A stretch of DNA of 64,000 nucleotides, taken from positions 35,500,214 through 35,564,213 of the forward strand of contig CM049320.1 in assembly GCA_026874595.1 (NCBI GenBank), written 5' to 3'. Positions 39,521-51,875 of the stretch are shown piece by piece (position 1 is the first letter of the stretch; each line of letters begins with the position of its first letter). Below the pieces are notes generated by a model that saw nothing but the letters and a program-made list of their open reading frames with translations, was not told the DNA's origin and did no database searches. A program made the translations under genes and the position numbers. This DNA is from Sipunculus nudus. Lineage: Eukaryota > Annelida > Sipuncula > Golfingiida > Sipunculidae.

Positions 39521-40340
39521 TGTTTACGGAACCTAATATCCACAGGTCACGTATGCGTGATGAATACAAATTTTGTCAAGGAGATAAAGAAAATCAGATT
39601 CTGTAATACTTGGAAGCGTGAAATGTCTAGGGGAATGAATAAAGAAGTCAGTGGTTTTTGTTAACAAATAACTATAATTTATTCTTAAAACAACCCCAAC
39701 ATTACAATACACTAAATCAATACAATTACACAATATACCGGCGGTATACTACAAAGCAATACAATCACGCAGTAATATATACAACGTGCACAGTACCTGG
39801 TTAACACCACCGTCACAACGAAAAGTGCTTTTAAATGTATAAGCCGGATGAAAAGTCTACACAAATCCTCTCAGAGAATAACAGTCCAATGTACAATTCT
39901 TGTAACAATCCAGAAAGTAAACTTGAAGCAGGCGGCATTAATTGTATAGAGTTAGTAATAGTAGAATCCCTGAAGTTACTGGATAATCAGACAGGTCCCA
40001 CAAACTGACATACACACGTCTGTGTTCGCTGGAATCTTCTCTCACCTCTCTCTCGGCTCTAAAAACAACCACTTTATATAACTTTTTACCCCAAGCCGAG
40101 AATTTTCCACCTCTCGAACAGTCTAAAGAATCCAACACAACACACAGTAAACACGCGCTAAAGGAATCATCTAGAAAAACATCGCTGTGTCTCTACATAC
40201 CAAGGTGCACACGTGAGCTCAACCAGGCGAGAAAACCCCAACCTGGCATGACAACGAGAGTTCAACCAGTACGGATTAAACCGAGAATGCAATACGCGGC
40301 CAGACGCGGGCGCTACAACACGAGTTACGCCCGTGTCACA
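39521..40340 (-). mobile_element. Solo LTR, copy 2 (full length, ~820 bp)
   Basis: On the minus strand it begins TGTGACACGGGCG at 40340 and ends TCCGTAAACA at 39521, a TG...CA frame. A TTATATAA box lies near 40073-40080 and an AATAAA signal at 39678-39683, in the same order and spacing as copy 1 at 27443-28199. Flanking bases show no obvious target duplication. No primer-binding site follows the 3' end and no polypurine tract precedes the 5' end, so it is a solo LTR. Its promoter points toward copy 1; the two are convergent and 11.3 kb apart, so they cannot be the two ends of one element. Confidence 0.7.
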
Positions 40341-40554
40341 CAATAAAAAGGGCACCTGTAACATAGTATACTTATCGTAAGGAATTTAACCAAAAGCCTG
40401 CAACCAAAATTACCTAAAATGTATGGTACAGGAAGTGAAAACGTATACACGCATCACACGTTTTGTAAACATGGTCAACATTTATCCCACGTTTATGAAC
40501 GTAGCAATAATTATTTCCAACAACACAAATTTTTTCTCTATTTCTGTTTATGAT

Positions 40555-40665
40555 GTGTTGGTAAAGCAAGCGATCGGCAATTAGGAGGTCTTTGAATCGG
40601 ACTGACATTTCTGTGTATTTATGATCTATTTAGCTATACAGTGATACAGCATGGCTTTTCATACA
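40555..40665 (+). repeat. tRNA-derived SINE, copy 1 (degenerate)
   Basis: It aligns with the copy at 40812-40955: GATCGGCAATTAGGAGGTC against GCCGGCAATCGGAAGGTC, then TTTCTGTGTATT, CTATACA, ATCAGTGAATCAGCA-like and CATACA words. The box-B region is damaged (TTTGAATCGG). Confidence 0.55.
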
Positions 40666-40811
40666 TGTTCCTATATGATATGTGTCGCACGTGTGTTGCC
40701 ACCACTTCTCCCTGCAGCATGCGCAGTCGCTGTTGGATACATGTCAATACTGTGACGTCACGTTGCTCTTCATGTTAAAGTGTGGAAATACACAAACGGA
40801 TTGGAGATGTG

Positions 40812-40951
40812 TTGTGGCTCATTTGTAGAAGAAACGGCCGGCAATCGGAAGGTCATGGGTTAGATTCCTGTTGGCAATGAACCGAAATTTCTGTGTATTC
40901 ATTTTCCATTTCTCTATACAATGAATCAGTGAATCAGCAAGGCTATTCTTA

Positions 40952-40955
<4 letters not shown>
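40812..40955 (+). repeat. tRNA-derived SINE, copy 2
   Basis: The head resembles a tRNA promoter: a box-A-like TGGCTCATTTGTAGAA at 40814 and box-B-like GGGTTAGATTCCTG at 40857, separated by an anticodon-arm-like CCGGCAATCGG. A ~75-bp tRNA-unrelated body follows, then (CT)n(AT)n as the tail. Box spacing (~43 bp) fits an internal RNA polymerase III promoter. It cannot fold into a complete tRNA. Confidence 0.6.

Positions 40956-41018
<63 letters not shown>
40954..41018. repeat. (CT)n(AT)n microsatellite
   Basis: Pure CT tract passing into pure AT, at the 3' end of the SINE. Confidence 0.95.
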
Positions 41019-41020
<2 letters not shown>

Positions 41021-44009
41021 TTATGGCCTCTGAAGAAAACCTAATCAATATACAGTACCTAAAGAACGTTAAATATTTAAAATAACGAACAGCCTTTATG
41101 TTTTGCATGAAAGGCCCTGTTAAGGCAATGTCATAAATGTACGACCATCTGTGTTGTATCTATAAGTTTATAAATGCATGACTTCATTACAATTATACAT
41201 TCAGAAAAAAATTCATTTCAGTTGCCAGAGGGAACCCAGGAAATGATATTATAAGTATCAGGTGGTTTTCAACTTATCAAGATAAATCATGAACATCGTA
41301 CATGCAAAGGAAAAATGAAAGAATCATTTAATACCCCCGGTCAGAAATACAAGCGTACTTGACAAGCTGGATAAATATCACCACGTGTAGGTTGGCGATT
41401 TCTTGATAAAATGTGTACCTGATGACCGTTTCTCCTATTTACGAACAACAGGATAACTCTTTACCAGGCAGATAAGGAATAATGACAGCATTACAATAAA
41501 CACAGGGCTCGTTAAAAGTATTTAACATGAAATGACTCATCACGCTCTTTTCAATTAAGTTGTTCAGAACATAATTGAAGCATATTGTCTCAGGCTTGGT
41601 GCTTTTAATGAAAGTAATGATTCCCTACAGAAAATCGAGACACGAAAAAAAAAATTATAAGGGTCTCAAATCGGCGGGTTCCAGTTATTCCAGGTTTTCA
41701 GTGATAATCTGTTTGTAACGCCCCTATCATGTGCTTTTCATTCAGACCCTTCTGAAATATTTTGTCGCATTGAGAGGAAAGCGCTATCGAATTCATCACC
41801 CATTGGAAATCCAATATGGCCGCTATGCAAGCAAAGATCTGGATTTTTTTTTTGTGAGCATTATGCCAAAAAAAAGCACCAGTAGTTGTCGTGCAGAATC
41901 TATCTTATTGCTCTAGAGGCATAGCGGCCCTTTATTGAAGGCATTATGGTCCCAATAACCTCTAGTTTAATAACCGAAACCACCGGGACAAACTGTAACA
42001 ATAACACACTATTGTAAATGTCGTTAGTAAATCAGAGCGGTTTGGTTCCATATACGATATCAAATTTACTTTAAACTTGTAGCGTGGAAGAAGGGCGCAC
42101 GTTATTATATAGACAAAGAAATACGTTTATGTGGTGCACATGAAAAACAAGGCACATATATGGTTGTATCGGTGAATGACTAAAATATGGGTTAACAGAC
42201 ACATCTTAACTTCACATCTTTTAAACAGAAAATAACCAGATTATCAACAGACATCTCTTCCTAGAGAGAGCTGTAAAGAAAAGTTAGTAATACATTTTTT
42301 CGTTGTTCGGTCACTTATCAAGAGTCATGTGTGAAAAGCCTGTACTCGTGCATGTATGAATGAGGGATGGTAATGAAATTAGTGTCCATCCAATTGTAAT
42401 TTTGTGAATCAATAGGAAACAGAAATATTTCTTACACTGAATCAATCTTTAAATTTCAAAGATAATATTCCTCCATATTAAGGTGTGGTCCATAAAATGA
42501 CGATTATGATCCGCCGATGACCATGGCCTCACGGAAACATTCCGACGCAGGTAATTAGAACACAATATTAATTACCGGTAAATGCTGGGTCTACATCGCC
42601 CCCCACAAAACGGTTTAAGAATAAACCTGACACATTGAATGCCGCGATCTGTTCTAGAAACAGAATATTCTCCGGGGACTGGCAAATATTGTAGCTGCGC
42701 AGAACTCTGATATTAATAAACATACATGAAGTGGACACTGCGAGCAACTAAAGGAAAAAGGGGCGGGGGGAGTGGGTGGGGAGGGTAATAGGCAACATAA
42801 AATCGTTTTAGTTTGAACTTAAATTAATCATACATCGATTCTTCCATCTGAGTATAAGTGAGTTTTGTTCCCAGATTCCATACTTTCGTTTGTTTTTTTT
42901 CGCAATGTATTCCTAGTTCCACTGATATATTTTAGGATTTATCTGTGGATTAAAGCATATCCTAAAGATGGCATGCTAAGTATCAAGACAGAATGTACTT
43001 TAACGATTTTATAATATATTATATGACACCAGCTTTGTGATCTTGGCTACACAAGTGGATGTACGCAAAACTTGTGTACACATGGTAATGCGATGCGTAA
43101 GTTCAACACCCCATTGCTGTTCTATACGGAAAATATACAGGGTCATATTTCAGTAAGACCCTGGAAGCAATACATTATTTGGCACACTATGCTTGAGGTA
43201 TTTTAACCGAATCACTGAACGTAAATCCCAGTTCCTGACATGTTCTTTTAAGCCTCATGACAAACACGTACCCTTCCAATCGCGTCAATGAAACTATTAT
43301 AGATACAATGCCAAGATATCAGATAATAAACAAAGCCTTTTTATCAAGTAAAAAAGTCTTGACTATAATGCATTTACTATTTATATGTTATCTAATCGAC
43401 CTCCATTGTGATAATATATATACATTTATTTTTTACATAAGGTAAGTCTATTAAAATGGTTATAAAACTCCTCACATTTAGCACAGCATAAAATGTCAAC
43501 GTGCTTCATTTGGATACATTGGTTTTCTAGGATGTCCAGCAATAAACTTCCTTATAATTCTCCTGGAGCTTATATTTTATTAACATACTTGCTTGGTATA
43601 AAACTTCCTTGTAGACTTCGTGTATAATTGCTTGTGGGATATTGCAATTGTAGTGTAGCCCTGATCAGATAATTATATTAATGCAGGAAAATTATGGTTG
43701 TGTCCCAAACGTACTTATACAATTATGCAAATTTACAACCCTGACATCAATAAGGCGTATGTTATTATTCCTGATTATCTCGGCAAATTGTACATCATTT
43801 ATGTATTTCGTTGCTTGCTTATAATAAAGAGAAAACGTTCCAAATAGCAGCTATCAATCAAAAAAGATACTGTTGAATAATTTGGAGGTAGTAACAGTAT
43901 GTATTCTTTCATGAATAAATAAATATACTGTATTTTAGGACAATGATGGTCTTTACTACGGCTTTGGAAAGCAAGTAACGTGTTTATAATTAATATTAAA
44001 GAGATTGTA

Positions 44010-44051
<42 letters not shown>

Positions 44052-45640
44052 CTTGGGTAATTATATATACTCTCAATGAAAAGGAAATGGAAATTAATAT
44101 ACATTTATATACATTGTATATATATCTGTATTATTATGAGGGTCTGTTCCCTAGACCGTCACCTCCACGCAGCGCTAAATACGCAAGGGTTCCTTGTGAG
44201 TCCCAGGTGCCCCGATGTTGACAAGTTAAACGTCTTAGTTAATTATCGCTCATATCGACTTGCTGACAATTTAACAAAACATGAATTTAAACGCCTTGTT
44301 GTGTGCCCGGTTGCTCCAAATGTGATAGATGGCCGAGTGACCGGAAAAAAATGTTTAGAAATTAGCCTCACATGACCATGCGTGATCGCATTTCGTGCCG
44401 CACCACTACATCTGTCAGAATGGCTTGGGTTAGCTACACGTTACTGCCATTTATCCAAATCTTGGAAGAATAATAAATGTAAAAAAATAAATTGGCTTTT
44501 GGTCACCTTTGCAGTTCAGTCCTATTTTGATGTAACAGGTCTGTCTGTAACGCTAACAATTCTCATTCATTTTTTTTCTTGCTTGTTTGCGTTACAGCGC
44601 CAAAGCTGAAAAGATTACCCTCTAAAGCTTGTTCGGATCTGACCTAAGTGGTTCAGACCATGATATACGGAATTCAGCATGAGGACATGCAACAAACACA
44701 ACATATTACGCATAATACAGTTGTGTTGACTGTATAACCCTAACCCTATATATTAATGTTCAGAATGTATGAAGATATTGGCACTTACCCTCAAGAAAAT
44801 CAGACAATGGTTACCTCCATTGGGTCTTGTTTACAGCCGGCAAAGCTCACTGGGGAAGCTTATAGGAGGGTTTATATTCTTAAGCGACGTCACGAGAATC
44901 TATTAGGAAACCACCGTCTATTGAGTATTATTAGGTAATTTGCATAGACCCCCCCCCCCCCCCCCCCGAGATTACTCAAGAATGGAGTCTGAATGTTTGG
45001 GCTAACTATCCAGTTGCCGTATTATCCAATAAATCAGCCCTTTCATGTCACTTTCAAAGTTTTATCAGCCGTCTGTATACTTCACAAGAATTTGTCTAGG
45101 TCAATCATATCATGAAATGGGTTCGTGGTATTTTTATTAGTAATATTTCCTTCAATGTTCGGCTTAGGAAAGGCTTGAATATGCTGAGAGAGTGCATCTT
45201 TGTTCAGGCTATTATTACTTATACGAGTAATTTTTTACAGAAAAAATCATTCAACGATGTACATTCATAATACAAAGCCTATTTTTTCTAGCAATGAATA
45301 ATTATATAAATATGTCATGGGCTATAAATAAATATGGAAATATCTTTAAGTGTAACAGCTGAATTTATATCCATACACTTACAGAACATAATATTCCCAT
45401 TTTGGCAGGTTTCCCTTATTTAAAGATACATCAAGCTTCTTCAATTAGGTCATCATGATATCGTTTCCAAAATATTTATGGAACTCTCTGAAGAATGACT
45501 AAGCATTGGATGACATGTTACATAATAAACAATAAGATTTCATAATTTTTACTGTAATTATTATGAAATATAAATATGTTAATATAATAAAATATTAAAA
45601 AATTAAATAGTAAATACAAATATAATTTTGTTGTAGGAGA
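41019..45640. other. AT-rich intergenic or intronic DNA; no gene supported
   Basis: No splice-bounded coding segment or recognised domain was found. Contents include a G-quadruplex-capable plus-strand run at 42760-42786 (GGGGCGGGGGG, then GTGGGTGGGGAGGG), an (AT)n tract at 44012-44049, and a poly-C run at 44949-44967. Frames at 44076-44375 and 44382-44609 include a GC-richer stretch but no recognisable protein family. Confidence 0.5.
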
Positions 45641-45779
45641 GAGTCCATAAAGAAGGTTTCTGAAAACGAATGCTTAGCCAAATGTGTTTTTTTTTTTGCT
45701 GGAGCAAACCAGGGACTCCAGAAACTGAAAAGAAAGAGCTAAGCAAGCCAGCAAAAGATTAACGTTTTGATGACAGAGA

Positions 45780-46310
45780 GGTAGAAGTTCGTGATGTAGG
45801 CAATGAAGTTGTGGTTACAACCCAGGATGATTCACAAAGAGGGACCAAGAAGATACAAGTTACAGGAAGCACAAAGATACCTCACAGCCTACCATACAAC
45901 ATGGACAACAACACACACAATGATGATGAAACAACTTGACTTGACTAAAAACACCTGTGACCTGGGCCTTTTGCCTTGTCACCCCAAGTTCCTCCCCTAT
46001 TATCAGGTCAGCTCACCAAGTGACCTAAAACTATACAGATTTCTCCCACTTAGGGGAGACGAGCCATATGGGCAAGATGGGATGTTTGGGATGAAAGTTT
46101 GGCTTGAAATGCAACTACAATCTTATTAAATAAGAGGGTCCTGTGACCTTGACCTTTGACCTCATGACCCCAGAATCAGTCAGTAGGGTTCTTGCTTTTG
46201 TGGTGGCAATATATAGGTCCATATGTGAATCTAAACTATCCGGAAACGAATTTGTGGACAGAGGGATGGACAGGGTGATTACTATAGTGCGTCTGCTTAT
46301 TCAAGATGGG
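45780..46310 (+). repeat. Molluscan-type dispersed repeat with TGACCTTGACCTTTGACCT core
   Basis: The core at 46141-46161 is followed by CATGACCCCAGAATC, GGGTTCTTG, CTAAACTATCCGGAAACG, GGACAGAGGGATGGACAGG and GTGATTACTATAG. That is the word order I associate with abundant dispersed repeats of bivalves and other molluscs. The 108-codon frame at 45803-46129 runs through it and is not supported as a gene. Confidence 0.5.
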
Positions 46311-47530
46311 TCCTGGTAAACAAATAAAGTTTCAGGACTCTAGGTGAAGCCTCATTTGAGACTGTGGTATTATCAATATAATTTGGCAGTCTCAATTTAA
46401 AAAAAAAAATGCATATAAAATAGAACAAAATACCGGTCTTTAGGAACTGAAGAAACCAGACATAATTAATAAACATACCAGATTTCAGGACACTGGATGA
46501 AACCACAGCTAAAAACTTATATTATTGCTGTCATTTGACAGAAAAAAATAATTGACAGAAAAAAAGTAACTTACAAAAAAATACAGGTGGCGTCACTAGT
46601 TTTTTTTTTGGGGGGGGGAACTGATAAACCTACTCATAGTCAATGTTCAAGGCAAGATTCATGGCAATCCTTACATTAATCAAATTTTTTATTATTCTTG
46701 GGTTATTGTCAACCCCCATAGCTCGAAGGATATAGGTCACAGTAACCTAATTTCAGGTTTCCGGGGGAATTTACATTGACCTCTATGGATATTCACTTAG
46801 AAGTTTCTAGGATCAGTAGTTAAGACTTGTGCCTTGCTTACGGAGAGACGGTCAACCAGGAAAAGGCAGACAAAGGGCCATTCCTAAACCTCAGTTTACT
46901 TTCAGTTGGCTCATCTAAAACGGGAAACCCATTCAATGCGTTAGCCCTGTCACGTGACGAAAAGGTTGCAAGTAAGAGGGTGCATTGAGAAAGAATCATT
47001 CGGCTGGTTAAAACTGACCAGGCCAATGTGTCCGACACTATCTATGTTCATTAGCATTCGAAATAATATTTGTTGTATGCACTGTAACTACTGTATAGTT
47101 CCCCTTATGTTCGGAACAGATCAATTATCATTCAAAGGTGACTGTACATTAACACTTGTTTATCAAGTGTTATTGACTCATTCCGACATACTAGATAAAG
47201 AACAACGGTAGGAGTGACCTTCTTGTCTCAGGCAGTGCAGGGATCAATCGAAGTTTTATCACTAATTATGTTCCCAGCAATTGAACTAGCAAGATATGGA
47301 TGCTCAGGCTGGACAAATATCCCACAAGTATACAGAACACTATTTTTGTGTCCCATACAGCTTCACTGCCCCGCCCTCATCTGCCTGCCTTTCACATGGC
47401 TGGGCATTTTAATCTGATGGGAACAGGCTAATTACGTGAAAAAAAACACCCACAACAGTCTTGCATGTCCCTTATAAATTATCAAAAACATTTGACATGT
47501 GAAGTCTGTTTAGCTTTTTTGCCTTCAGAG
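46311..47530. other. No gene supported; repeat-like patches
   Basis: Contains a T9G9 run (46601-46619) and patches such as GGTCACAGTAACCTAATTTC that look like dispersed-repeat remains. Open frames at 46838-47038 (minus), 46954-47211 and 47214-47417 (plus) show no family signature. Confidence 0.45.
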
Positions 47531-47645
47531 TGGGCCGATAAATGCCAGAACGGTAAATGCCACTGGCTATTCTCGGGAAATGCCGGCATGGACAATACCC
47601 CTCTGGCAAATAAGTGGCATTTAAATGGTGTAAAATAAGTGCCTT
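47531..47645. repeat. Cluster of AAATGCC/GGCATTT alternating modules
   Basis: AAATGCCAG, AAATGCCACTGG and AAATGCCGGCAT on one strand face GGCAAATAAGTGGCATTTA and AATAAGTGCC within 115 bp. The two halves can pair into an imperfect hairpin. It resembles in design, not in sequence, the arms of the larger foldback elements in the window. Confidence 0.5.
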
Positions 47646-48656
47646 ATTTCTGTGTTTTATTTCTGTCACAACGATCTTCTAACTACAAAAACCAACAATA
47701 TGATAAGAACTGCTCAATAGAAACAAAATGGGATTTACCTGCAAGATCAGACTTAGAAGACCAGAGCAGAGCATTGGAAAATTATAGTAATACTGTGTCC
47801 TTATGTGATAGTTTTGAACTACGTTTAGCAGAATTCACAAATTGAGGAATAATATATTTCCCAGGGGCGCATGTTACTTTAATAAATATATAACTGTACC
47901 TGAAATTATATAGTTTTATCTGTAAATCTATTGGTACTGGAAGGTTTCTTCTTAGAAATTGTCTTCATTGGTAAAGGTGTGCATGAATTATTAGTTTGAC
48001 TCAGTCATGATAGGTTGTTATTGCTGCTTCTAACTGTTCATGTGTTTCAGTGATGACACTTTCCTCTTGCAGCTGGTTCCAGTCTATACTAATTTATGGA
48101 ATAGCAGAATGTTTAAAGGTTTCAGTACTGATATAAGTACTAAAATTAATTGCCTTTGAGTAGAGTCTTTGTTGGTATTTTAATGAAAGAATACAGATAT
48201 TCACCAGATATTGCTGCCAGATCATTTATAATTTTGATAAGAAGAAGAATTAGTCTCGTCTACGTCGGTAAGGGTTTGCCACTCCAGTTCTTTTCACCAT
48301 TTAGTAACACCTTTGCATTTGCAATAGTCATTGCAAACAAATGAGGCAGTCAACATGATTATATTGAGTCTGATCATTGCTGTATCCCTAAACAGTAGCA
48401 GATTAATGCTTGGAAGGAAGAGAGCTTCTGTGCTTCTGTTCATCTATGACCATCATCAACGACCAGATAGGTCTAGGTCGTCTAGTCAGCTATCTCCTTG
48501 TTAAAAACCAGTACTGTCCAGTGAAGTACCCGTCTGTAATAAGCACCACTGTAAATTCCAAACAACAGCTGGCCAAGGGTTGCCCTGACAATAGGTGCAT
48601 TCAAGGCAGTAACTGAACCAGAACAGAGTCTGTACAGCATTTTCTGCCCACTTAGG
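47646..48656. other. No gene supported
   Basis: Moderately AT-rich; short plus frames at 47639-47845, 48150-48344 and 48410-48616 without domains. Confidence 0.45.
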
Positions 48657-48790
48657 ATCGACTGCAGGATTACTCACGCACTGTCTTGACGAGGTTGTGA
48701 GTGTATACGGGCGGACGGTAGGATGTTTTGGTTTCATGTAACGGAAAGGTAGGAGGCAGATAAAATTAGGTGGCAAAATTAAGATACAAG
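48657..48790 (+). repeat. Dispersed segment also found inside Helitron-like copy 2
   Basis: ACTCACGCACTGTCTT, then GAGTGTATACGG, GGACGGTA, GATGTTT and TTCATGTAA match 56249-56370 in the same order (about 120 bp). The segment is absent from the first Helitron-like copy at the corresponding place. Confidence 0.65.
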
Positions 48791-48939
48791 CAGCTGGTCA
48801 TAGAAACATTTCTGTTCACAGAAGTGTTGTGCCTCAGAGAGGTGCGCGAGTTATTTTGCAGTCGTGCCCCGACGTGGACGGATCCCAAAAATAAAACCAT
48901 AATTCCTCATAGTGATGCGTGGGGTATCAACTGACTTTC

Positions 48940-50061
48940 TGGAAGCCGAATTCCTATCTCAACTATTAGAGACGCCTTTGAAACATACAGCAATCATCAG
49001 ATTGAGGAATCTGAATGGAGAGGCCATTATGAGATCATTTATTCAAGTCAAGCAGACGCCAGCGAGGACCTTAACAAAGACGTAGTCAACGGACTGGAAC
49101 GCTATTCAACAAAGCCGCATTCACCAGTGGATTTTGCTTTTTGTGGGCACTGTTTACACTGGGGACACACGAGTAGAGCGTGCCGAGGGCTATCGATGTG
49201 GGACACAAGACCATGCAAAAAAACAATGTTCAGCCACGCAGCCAATTGTAAACAGAACCACTCATTTGCGTATAAACGATGTGCTTAGTATAAGCGATAC
49301 AAGAAAAACCTGAAAATTAAAACAACTTCCTTACCAAAACCACAAACTGATATTGGACACAGAAGAGAACCCATTTACGGAAACCCCCTAGAAAAACCAC
49401 CAATAGCAAACAAGGAAGTGCACTCTTCTATCCAACAGAAAACTTAGCTTTAACTGCCCGGGCTGTGACAACACAGATGCCGAGAATTACCAGAAAAACA
49501 ACCAACCACTCAGACAGCACCCGTTAAGACAACCAAGAGTATTGGAACTCAGACAGAAGTACCAACTACTACAGAACTGCAAACAACATCACCGTCCGCT
49601 GCCAGATACCGCTCCGTCGACGCCATAAAAAAATAAATCTATTTGAAAAAAAATCAAGGACAGCCAGATGCAACGGATTCGGAAAATTTCGGCCTCATCA
49701 GAGAATGCCTAACCACAACAGAGCTGACACCAGTAGAGCGACAGAATTCTAAGGCGAGCCTGGCTTGTTCACTTATAAAGAAGACCAACCGTTAACAGAA
49801 TAAGAAGATGATGATTCAGAATGGACAACTCCAGAACAAAGCCAACCTCCAATCAAGACCCAACAACCTAAAGCCAGCAAACTTCTAACAAAAGAAGAAG
49901 ATAACGATTCAAAATGGCCTGCTCCAGAACAAAGTCAACCCAAAACTAAGACTCAGCAACCAAAAGCCAGCAAACAGAATCCATCAGCTCAGGCTCAAAA
50001 TCCACCAAAAGAGAAGAAAAAGACCACGTTCAAGAAAATCCATCGACACGACTGGGGATAG
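48940..50061 (+). pseudogene. Decayed LINE ORF1-like (gag-type zinc-knuckle) coding remnant
   Basis: The plus frame from ~48950 reads ISTIRDAFETYSNHQIEESE onward and contains a perfect knuckle C-x2-C-x4-H-x4-C at 49142-49183 (CGHCLHWGHTSRAC). A second, partial knuckle (C-GTQD-H-AKKQ-C, 49197-49229) lies one frame over, so a frameshift separates them. The C-terminal region, 49804-50058, holds two tandem ~30-codon repeats around PEQSQP and TQQPKASK, and ends in a Lys-rich tail with stop TAG at 50059. An in-frame TAA at 49801 replaces a codon that is Lys or Glu in the downstream repeat. Gag-like zinc-knuckle ORF1 proteins belong to non-LTR retrotransposons, and the endonuclease-like start just downstream supports that. 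It is broken and not expected to work. Confidence 0.6.
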
Positions 50062-50169
50062 AAACGAAAGCTACAGCAACAACTCCCGATTAAGAACCAA
50101 AAGACAACAGTCTTCACCGGGGCATTTTCGTCAATCGGCTCCTACGGACGGTTATCATCATCACCACTA

Positions 50170-50275
50170 CCATCACCATCTCATATGGAACTGCCAGGGG
50201 AAGAGTTCGAGATTCTTACCAACTCGACATGTTCGACGAGCATAAACATCCTATGTCAAGACAAATGAGATGTAT
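50170..50275 (+). pseudogene. LINE ORF2 start (endonuclease N-terminus), truncated
   Basis: About 110 bp after the ORF1 stop the frame reads LIWNCQGKSS, matching the QWNCRGL-type opening of APE endonuclease in many non-LTR retrotransposons. A frame-shifted continuation reads LDMFDEHKHP, like the following helix of that fold. Homology stops near 50275; no reverse transcriptase follows. The retained part is the 5' side of the element, the opposite of ordinary LINE truncation. Confidence 0.45.
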
Positions 50276-51875
50276 GTAAACTTAGATTTATGTTTTACTA
50301 CCCCCATGCTGCCTGTCATTTGCCTCCTGGTTTTATATAGTTTGGACCATGCACAGAAACCACCCCTTGCTGTGAATGGATAAAGGAAGCACTGGGGTCT
50401 TTACTCCATCTGTTGGGCTCCTGACAGTACATTGGAAATCAGTGTTACATTGATGCACTTTGATTCAGAGACTGCCTCTTCAATAACAACATGTTTTAGT
50501 GTCAGCTTAGAAACACATCCCTTTTCATATAAAAGTTATCCCACATTATAAACTAACTTGATAAAACTGACCTAAATTAAACAAACCGGGAAAAAAACAA
50601 ACCGCCCCTTACCCATAAATCCATTATTTGTTTTATCTTCAAAAGTGCTAGAAATGCAACCTTAAAGGAAGAAGACTCTAGTAATACAAGCTTAAGTGTA
50701 ATCAAGAGCTGTGACATCGAGATGTTTCAGCAGTCTCTCAGGGCCATTTTCCAGACAGTTGTCGTTTATCAGTATATAGCACTTCTGTTAGTTGCACTTT
50801 CATCCCCGGTTTCTGACTGAGATATTTTAGAAAAGACAACGCTTTTGTGTGCAGGTTTGCTAAGTTTTAACACACCTGACACAAAGAACTCGACTACCGT
50901 AAGGATGAGACAAACTATATGTAACAGTTTGCATAAGGAACAATACCAGCTTCACATTCACAGTCAGCTCGTCTAACATTCCCATTGTGAAAAAATGACA
51001 GCTATATTGTAGGCCACTGCTTTCCTCATTTTAGCCATGCAATTTCTCCGTATAAAAGTTAAATCGTCAACCACAGACCAGCATGCATATGTGATGAAAC
51101 TGCATTTCCACAGTTTGTCTCCCTCCTCCAGCATCCTGTCAGTTGGCATTAGGCTCTGGTTGGCCGCAGCCTGAGGAAGCCTTTGGATCTAAAATATGTG
51201 AAACGAGGTACACCTTACAAAATAGTAATGTCAATAAAACTTCCATAATGCAGTGTTTTATCAAGTTTGACATTTGTCATATTAATTGTGCACAGCAAAT
51301 CATGATTGTAGAAATGATGAAGGTTGTGTTTATGTGTGAGAGAATATTTAAATAAACGGGTTCTCATAAATTAACCTGAAAACAAGTTTTTTTAAACGAC
51401 TCGCTACTGCTCCAGTAATCAGGTCCAGGTAATCGTAATAGGGGGCAGATACATCTTAAGGTTAGGTGTACTGTACTCGAACTCTACTTACAAGTTTTTT
51501 TTCCTGTCATTCGACCGCAACCTGTGCGTGGAAATTAAGACTTTTTACCAGCGAAAAATATGAAAGATCACCTTTATTCAAACAAAGACTAATTTCAGGA
51601 AGCGAAAATTCAGATCATTTTGAATCATGTCCACGGTCCAATCTTCGGATCCCCCCCCCCCCAAAAAAAAATAAAAACAAAGAAAAACAAATATTCGCAT
51701 GGAATTATAACTGATCTCGACAAATGACTTATGTGACCTTCTGCAACAGCACATGGCACAGCAATGGGCCATTGGTTACACTAATACCATCTGGTGTACA
51801 TATCTGCACAATATCTGACAATGGTCACAGTGGACCTTTTAGCACGGTATTTCTATATTGCCACTCAACAGATAT
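50276..51875. other. No gene supported
   Basis: AT-rich with repeat-like patches, including a poly-C run with A-rich tail (51650-51669). Frames at 51143-51355, 51466-51714 and 51578-51772 lack domains. Confidence 0.45.

Noticed and set aside
27443-40340. A single LTR retrotransposon bounded by the two LTRs
   Set aside because: The LTRs are inverted relative to each other, and host-like lectin exons lie between them. Two ends of one element must be direct repeats.
40812-40885. Functional tRNA gene
   Set aside because: Box A/B-like words are present, but the acceptor and D arms do not pair and a SINE body follows.
45803-46129. 108-codon plus-strand gene
   Set aside because: The frame runs into a dispersed repeat with molluscan-type words and has no recognisable domain.
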